Source: Fragum whitleyi
Lineage: Eukaryota > Mollusca > Bivalvia > Cardiida > Cardiidae
Length of the DNA: 64,000 bases
Assembly: GCA_948146395.1 (NCBI GenBank)
Contig: OX411544.1
Span: 37,220,457 to 37,284,456, forward strand
Reading direction: 5' to 3'
The notes below the pieces were generated by a model. That model was given only the letters and a program-made list of their open reading frames with translations, searched no databases and was not told where the DNA came from. Positions 29,911 through 42,500 of the stretch are shown here, in pieces (the first letter of the stretch is position 1; the number at the start of each line of letters is the position of its first letter). The position numbers were made by a program, and so were the translations under genes.

Positions 29911-31160
29911 TTCAAAAAGAAAAGTATTTCTTGGCTGCTATGATCTAAAATATTCATATAACTTATTTCGAAGAAAGACATCATTCTAGCCTGCATGTAT
30001 TAAGGAAATACTTAAGATCCATTATCCAGAAAAACCTGCCTAAATGACGGCATTTGGTATTTTAGCTGTCTTACCCAGATTAAACAGAACAAGCAATTCT
30101 AGTTAACCAACAAATATGCAAAGTTTCAGTTTTGTAAATGTCAGTGATAAATTGACGCATTAGCCTTTCATTACAAACAACGTAAATAGGAAATGCATTA
30201 TCACAATGTGATAGTGTTCATATCTGAAATTCAAATTAAAGTATGAACAGAATAATGCACAATTTTTAATGGACCTGGTTTGAAATTCTCCCTAAAATAG
30301 ATAGTGTTCATATCTGAAATTCAAATTAAAGTATGAACAGAATAATGCACAATTTTTAATGGACCTGGTTTGAAATTCTCCCTATAATAGATAAGTGTTC
30401 ATATCTGAAATTCAAATAAAAGTATGAACAGAATAATGCACAATTTTTAATTGACCTGGTTTGAAATTCTCCCTACAATGTTGAAACACTTCGAGATCAC
30501 TGAAAATAACCTTTATTAGCATTGCTATGATGATTTCATTTGGTCATCAATTTCCACTTGTAAGAAAATGCAATGGTTTGCAATGATACAAAGGAACCAA
30601 ATTAACCCTAATGTTTGGCTGCTTCAAATTTGTGCATTATTCAATGCTTAGGGGTTGTGGTTTAATAACCGTGATAATAGAAAATTATTGATGTACCATT
30701 GAGCTGGCTGATGAAGTGATGACGTTGCAGCTATATTGTAGACCGCCCATTGCAAACATTTTTCAACCAAATAAATTTCTATGCATTTATTTTTTCATTC
30801 ATTAAATGATATCAAAACCAAAGATAATGCAATTTTTTCAAAAGTATGCAAGATATTTTGACAAAAACCAAAGGCTAATCTTTGAAAACAAAGGGATCTA
30901 ACTGTGCTTTCTCGAAAGAACAAATTGGGGTTAATTATCACTATTTGCAAGATGACCTGGATTTTGTTTCCGAATTTCTCTCCTAATATCAGTGGATTTG
31001 CTAGCAATACACCAAGTATCTATGCCTATCTCTTTCCTTAACCTGTATCAACACAGTCCTTACTTGACAACTCCAAAGAAAGGCTTCAGAAACATGGAAA
31101 ACAAAGAGATGTTTGAAAAAACATTTATGCTCCCAATAAAAGCTAGTCAATAGCCTATTC
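29911..31160. other. Intergenic, no gene recognised
   Basis: Apart from the 90-bp triplication (30214-30480), this is AT-rich unique sequence with no coding signal seen. Confidence 0.5.
30214..30480. repeat. Three tandem copies of a 90-bp unit
   Basis: GTGTTCATATCTGAAATTCA starts at 30214, 30304 and 30395 (90 and 91 bp). Copies differ at only a few positions, so the amplification is recent. Each unit contains the inverted pair TTCATATCTGAAATTC. Confidence 0.92.
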
Positions 31161-31275
31161 TTTGTCTATCAACAAAGGGCAATAACTCACAAAATATGAT
31201 GAATAGAGTTATGGTTCTTGTGCACTGCACATCTCCTCAATGAGATCTATGTACCTGTGATGTTTCATGATTTAG
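31160..31275 (-). mobile_element. Family E unit fragment, minus strand
   Basis: Contains the complement of the 156-bp unit (AAAGGGCAATAACTCA, GAGTTATGGTTCTTGTGCAC, TGTTTCATGAT). It abuts the family A copy at 31285. Confidence 0.55.
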
Positions 31276-31284
31276 CTTTCCACT

Positions 31285-33095
31285 TTTTAGCTCCACTGGC
31301 CGAAGGCCAGCGAGCTATTGTCATGGCGGAGTGTCCGTCGTGCGTGTGTGCGTATACTTTTCCTTTAAACATCTTCTCCTCCCAAACCAATGGGCGGATT
31401 TTAACGAAACTTGGTAGAAATGATCCTTGGATAGCCCCCTTCTTAAATTGTTCAAAGACTTTTGATTGGCCCCCAAATATGGGCGTGGCAGGGCGTGGCA
31501 TTTTTTCACTTTGAAATCTTTAAAAACTTTCTCCTCCCAAACCATTGGGCCGATTTCAATGAAACTTGGCATGCATGTTCCTTGCGTGACCCTTTACTTA
31601 AATTGTTCAAGAAATTTTGATTGGCCCATAAATATGGGCGTGGCAGGTCTGGGCTTATTTTGAGCCCGAAATCTTTGAATGACATCTCCTCCTGAACCAC
31701 TGGGCCGATTTCAATAAAACTTTGACAGAATGTTCCTTGGGTGACCCTTTACTTAAATTGTTCAAGAAATTTTTATTGGTCCATAAATATGGGCCTGGCA
31801 GGGCGGGGCTTATTTTGAGCCCGAAATCTTTGAACGACATCTCCTCCTGAACTACTGGGCCGATTTCAATGAAACTTTATCAGAATTATCCTTGGGTCAC
31901 CCTTTACTTAAATTGTTCAAGAAATTTTCATTGGTCCATAAATATGGGCGTGGCAGGGCGGGGCTTATTTTGAGCCCGAAATCTTTGAACGACATCTCCT
32001 CCTGAACTTTGACAGAATGTTCCTTGGGTGACCCTTTACTTAAATTGTTCAAGAAATTTTGATTGGCCCATAAATATGGGCGTGGCAGGTCTGGGCTTAT
32101 TTTGAGCCCGAAATCTTTGAATGACATCTCCTCCTGAACCACTGGGCCGATTTCAATAAAACTTTGACAGAATGTTCCTTGGGTGACCCTTTATTTAAAT
32201 TGTTCAAGAAATTTTTATTGGTCCATAAATATGGGCCTGGCAGGGCGGGCCTTATTTTGAGCCTGAAATCTTTGAACGACATCTCCTCCTGAACTACTGG
32301 GCCGATTTCAATGAAACTTTATCAGAATTATCCTTGGGTCACCCTTTACTTAAATTGTTCAAGAAATTTTCATTGGTCCATAAATATGGGCGTGGCAGGG
32401 CGGGGCTTATTTTGAGCCCGAAATCTTTGAACGACATCTCCTCCTGAACTTTGACAGAATGTTCCTTGGGTGACCCTTTACTTAAATTGTTCAAGAAATT
32501 TTGATTGGACTAAAAATATGGGCGTGGCAGGGCGGGGCCTATTTTGAGCCCAAAATTTTCAAATGACATTTTCTCCTGAACCACTTGGCTGATTTCAATG
32601 AAACTTTACCAGAATGTTCCTTGACTGACTCTTATCAAAAATTATTTGCTAAATTTTGGTAGGCCTATAAATTTGGGCGTGGCAGGGCGGGGCTTATATT
32701 CGGCCAAAATCTTTGAACGATATCTCCTCCGGAACCACTCAGCCAATTTCAATGAAACTTTACCAGAATGTTTCTTAGGTGACTATTTACTTAAATTGTT
32801 CAAGAAATTTTGTTTGGTCGATAAATATGAGCATGTCAGGTGGGGACTATTTTGAGCCCGAAATCTTTGAACGACATCTTCTGAACCTTATGTTTTAATA
32901 AGATTGGTCAAGGGTTGCAGGTTCATTGTGATTTAGTATTTTGGTGCAATATGGACCAGAACCATTTAATCATTACTAAATAGGTCTTAGGAGATTTTGG
33001 AGTGTTAATGTATTCATCTAAAGTAAGCTTTATTTAATGAAAGTCTAAAGATTTTAAAGCCAGTGGAGCGATACAGGCCCTCTTGGGCCTCTTGT
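31285..33095 (+). mobile_element. Family A Helentron-like element, copy A5
   Basis: Starts TAGCTCCACTGGCCGAAGGC (31289) and ends GCCAGTGGAGCG, hairpin AGGCCC-TCTT-GGGCCT, CTTGTT (33095). GGGC(G/C)TGGCAGG landmarks at 31481, 31636, 31791, 31946, 32078, 32233, 32388, 32520 and 32675 give spacings 155,155,155,132,155,155,132,155. Confidence 0.85.
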
Positions 33096-33358
33096 TCAAG
33101 ATATCTTCCTGACAAAGAACTGTCTAAGGTCAGACTGACCTTTTGACAGACAAATGCAAAGCAATATACCCCCTCATCTTCGAAGGGGGTATAGGTGGTG
33201 TTGTAATAAGCTGAAGAGAACAACACTTTGACTGGTCTCCTATGCATTTTTTTAGAATCTCAAAGTATGTGTACTTTCTTTCTATAAAAAACAATATCGG
33301 ATAACACAATTTTACAAAAGCCTTAATCATAAAGATAAAGACAACCTTTATATGAGTT

Positions 33359-33364
33359 TTTATT
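33359..33364 (-). promoter_or_regulatory. Candidate DRAP1 polyadenylation signal (AATAAA)
   Basis: AATAAA on the - strand, about 140 nt after the DRAP1 stop codon, is the nearest canonical signal seen. Confidence 0.45.
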
Positions 33365-33503
33365 TGTAAGCAAGAAATTTTCAAAATGTGAAAAGAATAA
33401 ATTGCTATTAGGAAGTAATTAATCCTTTTCCTTCAGTGTATCTAAAGCTATATTTCCTTAGCACTTAAATATGTGGGATTTGATAGGGTAACGAAATCAT
33501 TTA

Positions 33504-36500
33504 TCAAGTATCATAATCATCATCATCTTCATTATTGACCATCTTTAATGGTCCGGTATTCATCAAACTTGACAGATTCTCATACTGTATTGAATTTTTA
33601 TCATCCATTTTATGTTTCTTTATTGGCACACATCGATTGTCTACAGACTGAGATCTATTTTTATCATCACTTTGTGACAACTCTCTACTCTTTTTTGAGT
33701 TATTTGAGATAGAATTGCTCTTTGAAGAATTAATTTCTGGTCCATTTCTGCTATTATTTTGATCACTAGCCACAGACGTTTGCGACGATTGTGTTGTATG
33801 TGTCCCAGGATACAACATATTATGAGGTGGATTTGTTGTTACTGTATGAGAGTCATTTTGATTGGATAAAACTGTTGCTGTCTGTCCCTGATGGTCAGTT
33901 GAACCTTGAGATCTGTCAACAGAAGATACACAATTAGTAGTCAAGATTAACCAGCCCTGCATTCAGGAAAACAAAATGTTGCAACCTGTTAGCAAATTAC
34001 ACCCTGCTTTGCACATGCACTTGCATACAAAGTGGGGTTTAATTTGCAAACAGTTTGCACCATTTCGCCACCCTGAAAGCAGAACAGGTGCATTACAAGA
34101 GTCATGCATTATATAGACAAAAAAGGTATGGCAGTGTTTATCTGTACTAAGGAACTACTTTTCTAATATTCTATGAACAAAAATTGAACATTGTTTTTTA
34201 TTACAACAATGTGTTTCAAATATTTTTTTTAAAATATATTTTATTTCCCCTTCTCAAAATGTTACACAATTGTGACACCTTGAGACACGTCATCCTTTTT
34301 ATGGTAATAGAAATTCTTTACATTAGTCAATTGCAATTATTACACCAGTAATTCTAAAATACTCAAAATCATTTTAGTCACATCACAAAGCCTGCAGGCC
34401 ATATTGCAAGAACAAATAGCATGAGAACATAGCTTTACAGTGGATCAACAAGATAAATTAATAACAAAAACTTTCCAAAGAAATTCAGTGGAAAATCTGT
34501 ACTAAAGGATTAAACATATTCATAAACCCATTATAAAAACTCATCACCTGGACCAAAGCAAAGTAAAGGAAACAGAACATTAAGTCCAATAAAAGTCCTT
34601 ACCATCATATTTTTCTTTACAACTGGTGTATATATTTATGTGACCCATCACAAGAAAACCGACCATCTGGGAAGTGTGAAAAGTGTCAACCCTATGCGGA
34701 CAGCTCACAAACAACAAATTTTCTGAATCCAGTATGATTTATCTACCATCCATTGTTATTTGTTCCCAAATGCTTCTTCTGGTTGACCTATGCTGGAGCA
34801 AATCTCTTTTTCAAATATTTATTTGACAAAGTTCCCAGATGGTCCCTTTTCCCATGAAGGGTCACATACTTAATTTCAAAAGATGTATTTACCAAAACTA
34901 GTGCTGCCACACCTTTGATTTTGATGGATATTTTGATAAGGCATAGTTTCTGGATGCCAAGATAGAACAACAGATAAAGGGGGTATTTTGAATTTTAAAA
35001 TTTCACTAGTCCTTGCTCAAATCCTATCTTATGGGTACTCATTGCAATTGTCTCAATGAGGCAATTCCAATGAGTACCCACATCATAGGATTTCATAAAG
35101 AAATAAAGATTTTAGACTGGATTTACCACCATGTTATCTGTACCTCTGTTAAGAACCTAAACACCACGGCAAAAACCAATTGTAAAGACTCACCTTGATT
35201 TTCCAGGTAGAGACATGTCAAGTGGCATACAAGTATCCGCTGACAAGGAACTTGGTGGCTGAACACATTGTTTATTGGACGCTGTTTCTTCACGAGTCGG
35301 TGCTCTATTTTGTTCTGATGTAACACTTACAGGGGGTCTAAATGCTGCATCTGATAACATACGGAGATAGGACCCTCCCTCTGGAATAGGGGGAGGGAGG
35401 GGTTGCATTAGATATCCACCCTGCTGAGGCATATTCATAAAGGGTGGCATAAATGGAGGGATCATAGGGGGCATAATGTTGTTTGTATTGCTATTACTTA
35501 AAGCTGGGTTTGGGACAAATTGAGATGGGTTGTAGGGAGGAATTTGTACAGGGAATGGATAGGGAGGAATAGGCATATTATGCATTGGATAGGGCTGTAC
35601 CTGGGGCGGATGTAATGGGTGTTGCATGTGACTCATATTAGGGGGCATATAGGGTATATTTGAGCTTGACTGTGAGGGCGGTGCCATTGCAGGATTTAGC
35701 GGTAAGGTGTGTGTTTGAGGGGGCTGTGTTATACATGGGTTGGACTGTACAGCTCCTGTTTGTGGAGGCTGTGTAAAAGATTGAGATGAATTTGTTTGTT
35801 TATCTTCTGGCTGGGATGATTGTTGAGCCAACAAAGCATGTGTTTGAGGGGGGTTTATTGACTGCTGGGCTGGCTGGGCTGGTTCTGGTATAACCCTAGA
35901 TTCAGCTGAGCTGTCTGTGTGTGTAGGAGATAGGAAAGGAACTCTGGTCTCTAGTCCGGGTTCACGCTTGATTTGTTCTTCATCTGTGTCCGTCTCCTCA
36001 CTGTCATTGTCCTGAAAACAAGGATGAAATTCGTGTCATTGAGCTGTAAGTAGTGATGGGCTTATTAATCAACAACATTGATAATCAGTTGGTTTGGGCT
36101 TCCGATGACAATGATCAGTTAAGGAATCTCATAATTAATTAATTGGTTATAAACATGTACATTACAGCCATTTAATGTTTTGAAAGATAAATATCACACA
36201 TTTCGTCTGGGTTACTTCTTATTTTCTGGTAACATCCTTTTAATTGAGAAAAAATTTATTTCAAACATAACTAAGAATGGACCTACACTAAACCATTGGT
36301 GGACCACCGATGGTTGAGTGTAGGTCCTTTCCAGATATGCTAAACTTAAAGGATACAACACATACCATTGTTTTTACATTATCTATATCATAAAACAAAA
36401 ATAAGAAGTTCTAAAACATCAGTGCTCTCAATAAGTGGACGTCGACGTAATATACGTCCTGAATTTCAGAAATAACGTCCGGAAAATCAAGCCCGGACGT

Positions 36501-39500
36501 AAAAAAACGTCCGAGATTCGAGGAAAACGTCCTGTAATTTGACCCCGGACGTTTTACGAATTCACCTAATAAAGAATTTAGCGTAAGTTTACACGTGCAA
36601 AAAATCAATAATCAACGCGAGCATACACATTATAGCTGACCAAAATAAGCCATGTGTAACGGGCAGGGTATTAAACTGTCGCTATAACAACCAGTCTCTG
36701 ATTACGCAATATTGCAGTTGGGTTAGCGACGCGTCATTGCCGCTTCTGTCATTATCTTTCTTAGTCGGATACAGATCGCGAGGGTCCTTTGATAGGATTA
36801 TTGAAACAAACAAAATTCAAATCAGGGGAAAATTCGTTATATCAATTGTAGTTCATTCAGCTCAGACCGATAAAATTTCGAAATATCGCTTTCTAAAACT
36901 CTTAGAATAGATCTACGGGTAATTTATCCGAAGTGACAAAGACGCTACCGGAAAACACTTACGAAAGGTCATTCGTTTGTCCTCGTTTAAATACGTGTAG
37001 AATCAGCATCTTCTGAGAACGTGGGGAAATCCCAATGACGTCATTTAAGTTGTCTGCAACATGTCTGACGAGAGATTTGAAATGACGCATTTTTCTTGAC
37101 TTCTGCTATTCGGATAATTCTGCGTAAGTTTAAATAGGCTTAGAACTTTAAGTTTTATTGGCACACTACCTAGAACGTACGCCACCTTTGGAACGACAGG
37201 CCGATGAAAATTAAAGCTGCATTAATTTCCGTAATATCGCCGGATACCAAAACATCGTTACTAAAATTTGAGAAAGCCGCATTTCCTAGGCCCACCGCGC
37301 AAGATACAGCTTAGGACCGATTCCAAATAGAAACCCCACATTTTCTCATAATAGTCTCCATAACTTATTCAATGAAAGTAATAAAAGGGGATTGTGATAC
37401 CAAAGCTCTTCCCTACAGCTGAAAGTCAAAGCTACAAGTTTTAAGGCTTGGAGGTCGTTTATTCTTAGAGAACCAACCAGAATCATGGACTTTGGGAGCA
37501 AAAAATTAGCTTACATTTAACAAGGAAACGAGCATTTACAAAGTGTACAGAAAAAGGAAGGTGTGTGTGCGGGGGGGGGGGGGGGGGGGGGGATAGCATG
37601 GGGAGGGGTTAAAAATTCCTAACTTCGTAGAAAAAATTCCTGAAATCCAAACATGGAATTACAAAAATTCCTGATTTTGTCCCTTATTGAGAGCACTGAA
37701 ACATACATAAAATAGTGACACTATGAGATTTGTATTGATTCCTAAGAAACCTGTTGTAGGATAGATCATTAGTTGATTGTGCTCTTTTGCCTAAAAACCT
37801 ATAATCAATTTTGCTTTGAAACTGATTGCCCAACTCTAGCTGTCAGGCCATACAGTAAAATGTGTGTTAAGCAAACACTAACAGGACTACCAAAGCAGTC
37901 ATTAAAGAGAATGGTCGCTTAGTAAACATTTTTGTTTACAAATAAGAAACATGATTCTAATGGAATGTGTATGTTAAAACAATTTTCTCAATAATCCTAT
38001 TTTTTAAACACTCAACACTAATGTTTCTAATATGTTCTAATGACATAGGGTTTGTTTACAATAATTTTTAGACAAATAAAACCTTATTTTTTGGGTAATT
38101 TGATTTAAGAAGGGGATTTTGAAAATGGCAGTTTAATAGACGTGGTTGCTGAAGCAAGATCGACTGTTATTACCTTGTATACAATGTATAACTTCAAGTG
38201 AGTTTATCAAGATTTCTTAGAGGTCTATCAATTCAAAACATCACATTGTCACATTGAAAGGACAATCTCAAATGATAGTTGGTTATTAATTCATTGAAAA
38301 CAAAGTGGCTAATTATCACAAGATACACCCTTTGCAGTGCTGGATGTCCAAGTTTGAAAAAAAAAAAAACAAGGGAAATAATTAAGAAATTAGGTTAAGT
38401 AGAGTTACGGTTATTGCTCAGTGCAGTCCATAATCATGAGAGGAGCATAACTGCCAAGTTTTAAGTGAATCAGACAAAAGGGGACAGAGTTATGCTCCAG
38501 ATACAAAGATGTGGACACTGCTCGCCCATTGTGGGTGATCCATGTCCTGTCTTTTGACAGGCATATAAAAATTCACCAGTTTTCCCATTATTGCCACCAA
38601 GATGTAGAGCAACCATTTTGTTCTTCATTTAGAATTGATCATCTTGCATTTCATGGACAACAAAGATAGCTTTTGTTAATCACTAAATGAAAGATAAAAC
38701 AGGGGTGTGAAAATTACATGCCTGACTTGTCGGACATGGGCATTTCTATTTGGAGACATGTAAATTTTGCTAGCCCACTTGTCCCTGGACAAGTAAATAC
38801 CTGAGCAAATCTTGGAGAGGTATCCAATAGGTCTAAAAGATGAATTATCCTAACATTTATATGAGCATGTGCATGTAATGTCATAATGTATTTGCTGATG
38901 TCATTTCGTAAACGGCAGTATTTTTTGGGGGGGAATCACATGAATCAATGAATATCGCAATTTTCTCATTTTATCTCAAAAAATTCAGGTTGTAATACAG
39001 TCAAATCTGTGTGAGCGGCCAACTATTCACAGCGGCCAATCTGCCGACAGCAGCCAATCGATTCCCCCCCGTGCAAATTCCTTCTTTAATTGCACTGTGA
39101 ATAGCGTGATCTCCTGAAATGCAGCCGGCGGTCACCTTAAATGGTCTAATTCCAACTGTATATCACACCTATACAACGGTCATCTGACAAAACACGTGAC
39201 TTAATTAGTCGTGTTTGAAAAAATCGATAATCACAACTATAGTAAACAGCCGAAGTCGCTTTATCGTAATGTACAAGTTATAAACACCCTATTATTGATT
39301 TAATCCCGTGTTGTCGATTAAATAACGTGTAATTGGCCATTATTATTTATTTGATCTACTTAAATGATGATAATAAATTAAAGGATATGGAATTTCTCAG
39401 TTGTCGGATCTCTTTAAATAAAATGATCTTGAGCATTACAGGTTGTTTACACTTAAGCAAACTGATTTCTCGAGGTCTATAAAATGGACGAAAACCTGCT

Positions 39501-42500
39501 TTTGATGTCAATTCTCGCCAAAATGTCGCTCTCTAAACGTAAGTTCCTCTCTCAAAAGGAGCGTGTGAAAGTGATATGCATACTTGAATCGGTACGATCT
39601 TGCAGGATTATTGCTAATGAGTTCGGTGTAGGTTGTACGCAGGTTCAAACTGTGGCTTAATGCAAGCGAGAAATTCTCGATGAATATGAATCTGTTTTCA
39701 CTTGTTTTCACAATATTTTTTATGTTAAATGGTATAATTCCTTAATCTTTTAATGACAAACACTTAAAATGAAACTTTGGACTTGCTTTGAATTTGGAGA
39801 AGTCTAAAGTTTTGTGATCTGGTAATGAGCTAATCAAAAGTGGTACAACGAAATGGCCGCCCTAAGGATACTGTGAACAGCAGCCAATCTGTGTACAGCA
39901 GCCAATTTGGCCCTCTCCCTTCACTGGCTGCTGTACACAGCTTCGACTTATTTTGTTGATGTCAGACTAAAATTTTCAGGCAATATTATAAAAGGAAATT
40001 TGGTATACCTACACTTACAGTCGACGGAATCTCTTTCTTCTCCTCAGTTTTAACTTTCCTTGGACGGCCTGGGCCTCTTTTTGCAGGCGACTTCTCAGAT
40101 GTTTTTTCACTGAGATCTTTTACTTTTCTTGGCCTGAAATTCATACCAACATTTATTACATTCTTTTACTATTAAAAGTAACATTTAGTACCAACAAGAG
40201 GTCCAGATTGGCCCTTAATCGCTCACCTGAAATATATTGGTCCAGTGGAACTCATCCAGGTAACTTTCTGGCAAAGTTTCATTCATATTTGCCTAATTGT
40301 TGAATTGTTGAGGAGAATTAATTCAAGGATTCTAAAGTGAGAATAGACATTGATAACCCTTTCATTACTGAGGAGACTCAAAATAAGCCCCTCCCTGCCA
40401 CGTCCAAATTTATGGACCAATCAAAATTTTGCAAACAACTTTTGAAGAGGGTCACCCAAGGAACATTCTGGTTAAGTTTCATTGAAATCAGCACAGTGGT
40501 TCAGGAAGGGATGTCCTTCAAAGATTTCGAGCTCAAAATCAGCCCTGCCCTGCCACGCCCATATTCATGGGCCAATCTAAATTTCACGAACATTTTTTGA
40601 AGAGGGTCAACCGAGGAACATTCAGATTAAGTTTCATTGAAATCGGCCAAGTGGTACAGGAGGAGATGTCGTTTGAAGATTTCGGGCTCAAAATAAGCCC
40701 CGCCCTACAACGCCCTTATTCATGGACCAATCAGAATTTAGCGAACAATTTCTTAAAAGAGGGTCATCAAGGGAACATTCTGGCAAAATTTCATTGAAAT
40801 CAGCCAAGCGGTTTAGGAGGAGGAGAAGTTTTAAAAGTTGAGGGCTCGACACACGACGGATGAAGGAGTCAGGGTCATCCTTAAAGCTCCCCTTGAGCAC
40901 AAAAAAAAAAAATCCATAATATCAGTTCATTTGGTAAGGTTTATTGGCCTTGCATGCGGATATGACCTTAGCAACAGGCATATATTGATATCCTGCCTGT
41001 TGACAAGATAAATGTTCTTAAACTTTGGCAATAGAACATTCACTCAGTTGGAAAAGAAAACACTTGCTAAAATGGCTAGAGCAACTGAAAACAAACGCTC
41101 AAATAAAGGAAACATACCTGAATTATCACCAAGAAGTGCATGTACAAGATCAAGAAATTATTGTGTTTTTCACCATTCCAAACAGTCCAACTTATTCTTT
41201 TGATTTTGTTGTTATGCAGCTAACAGCAAATCTCAATGCAATGCTATCAAATGCCAGCCTATCACAAGATGGACATAGATTGAGATACGATCCAAGCTAT
41301 TATATCCTAAAACCTCCTGGTTCCAATAATATCCATATTTAATCCATAAAGAATATGTTTCCAAAATCTTGACAGACTATCAAAAAATTATTATGTCACG
41401 AACTTTGCCATTGATGATATTAGACTGAGTCAATTTATGAGGTGAGTAAAATACTTTTATTTCAACAGAACTTTTCTTAAAACTAAAATTCAAATTTTGG
41501 GTTTACTTAGTTAATTGTAAATGTAATAAATAGGTTATTACATGGCTGTTGAGAGCCGGAGAGTGATATCGGCCCTTACCTTGAAATCTGCCCTTGGGGC
41601 AGATATCAAGGTTGTGGGCCAATAACACTCTCCAGCACTCATCACTCATTTAATTACCTCTATGTATAAGTAATGTGCTATGGCGAATTAAGAATATTTA
41701 CTTTCTTCATTCAAATCTGTATATTGTTACTAGGTTTTTGACTAGCGAAGAAATGTATCTATAATGGGGGGTAAATTCGTTTTTTGCTTGGGGTTTTACT
41801 TTGTTTTTAACTATCTTTCAGTCATAATGGAGCAACTGGAGCACCTAACAATGGATTCCTATATTTCTCACACCAGTTCTACTATTTTGTCCTTTTCCAG
41901 CCTCTAGCTGCCACAGGAAAATTTTGACTGGAAGGGTAAAGAGGAGTTGTGTTCACAACAAATATAACATAAAGGTCTCTTTTCCAGTGATCAAACATTA
42001 TAGTGTCACCAAATTGTGATGCAAAAAATTCCAAGTTGAAAAGGGAGCAATACTCTTACAAAATACTTCTTGAGTTATCCTGTATGTTAGTAAATTTTTT
42101 TTGAAAGTGAACACTCATGCAAAGTTTCGTGTAAATTACTATAATAAAACAAGTAGGGTATTTAAAACAAGAGCACCATCTATTGGTGCCTTCCCTTGAC
42201 TGTTTAGTGCTGGATGGTGGATAAAAAACTAAGTCGAAAATGGGGACATTATTTGCACAAAAAGCATCTAGTTATTCCCCTTGCGTTGGTTGCTCTTTTA
42301 ATAGTAACCATGTGTGCCAAGTTTAAAGTGAATGCTTTTGGTAGAACCAGAGATATTACAAAATGTCAAAGTTATCGCATAGCAACGACTACAAGAGTGC
42401 ATCTATGGGTGCCTACGCTCAACTGTTTAGTGCTGGATGGTGAATAAAATGTCAATGTATTCGCATGGCGACGACAACAACAACTACACCAAGGCAATAG

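Noticed and set aside
33504..33962. Separate single-exon gene of 152 codons on - strand
   Set aside because: It is the last DRAP1 exon plus intron sequence read through the acceptor; the exon begins at 33912.
35190..35834. Stand-alone proline-rich protein on - strand
   Set aside because: It is part of DRAP1 exon 36011-35194, in frame with both neighbours.
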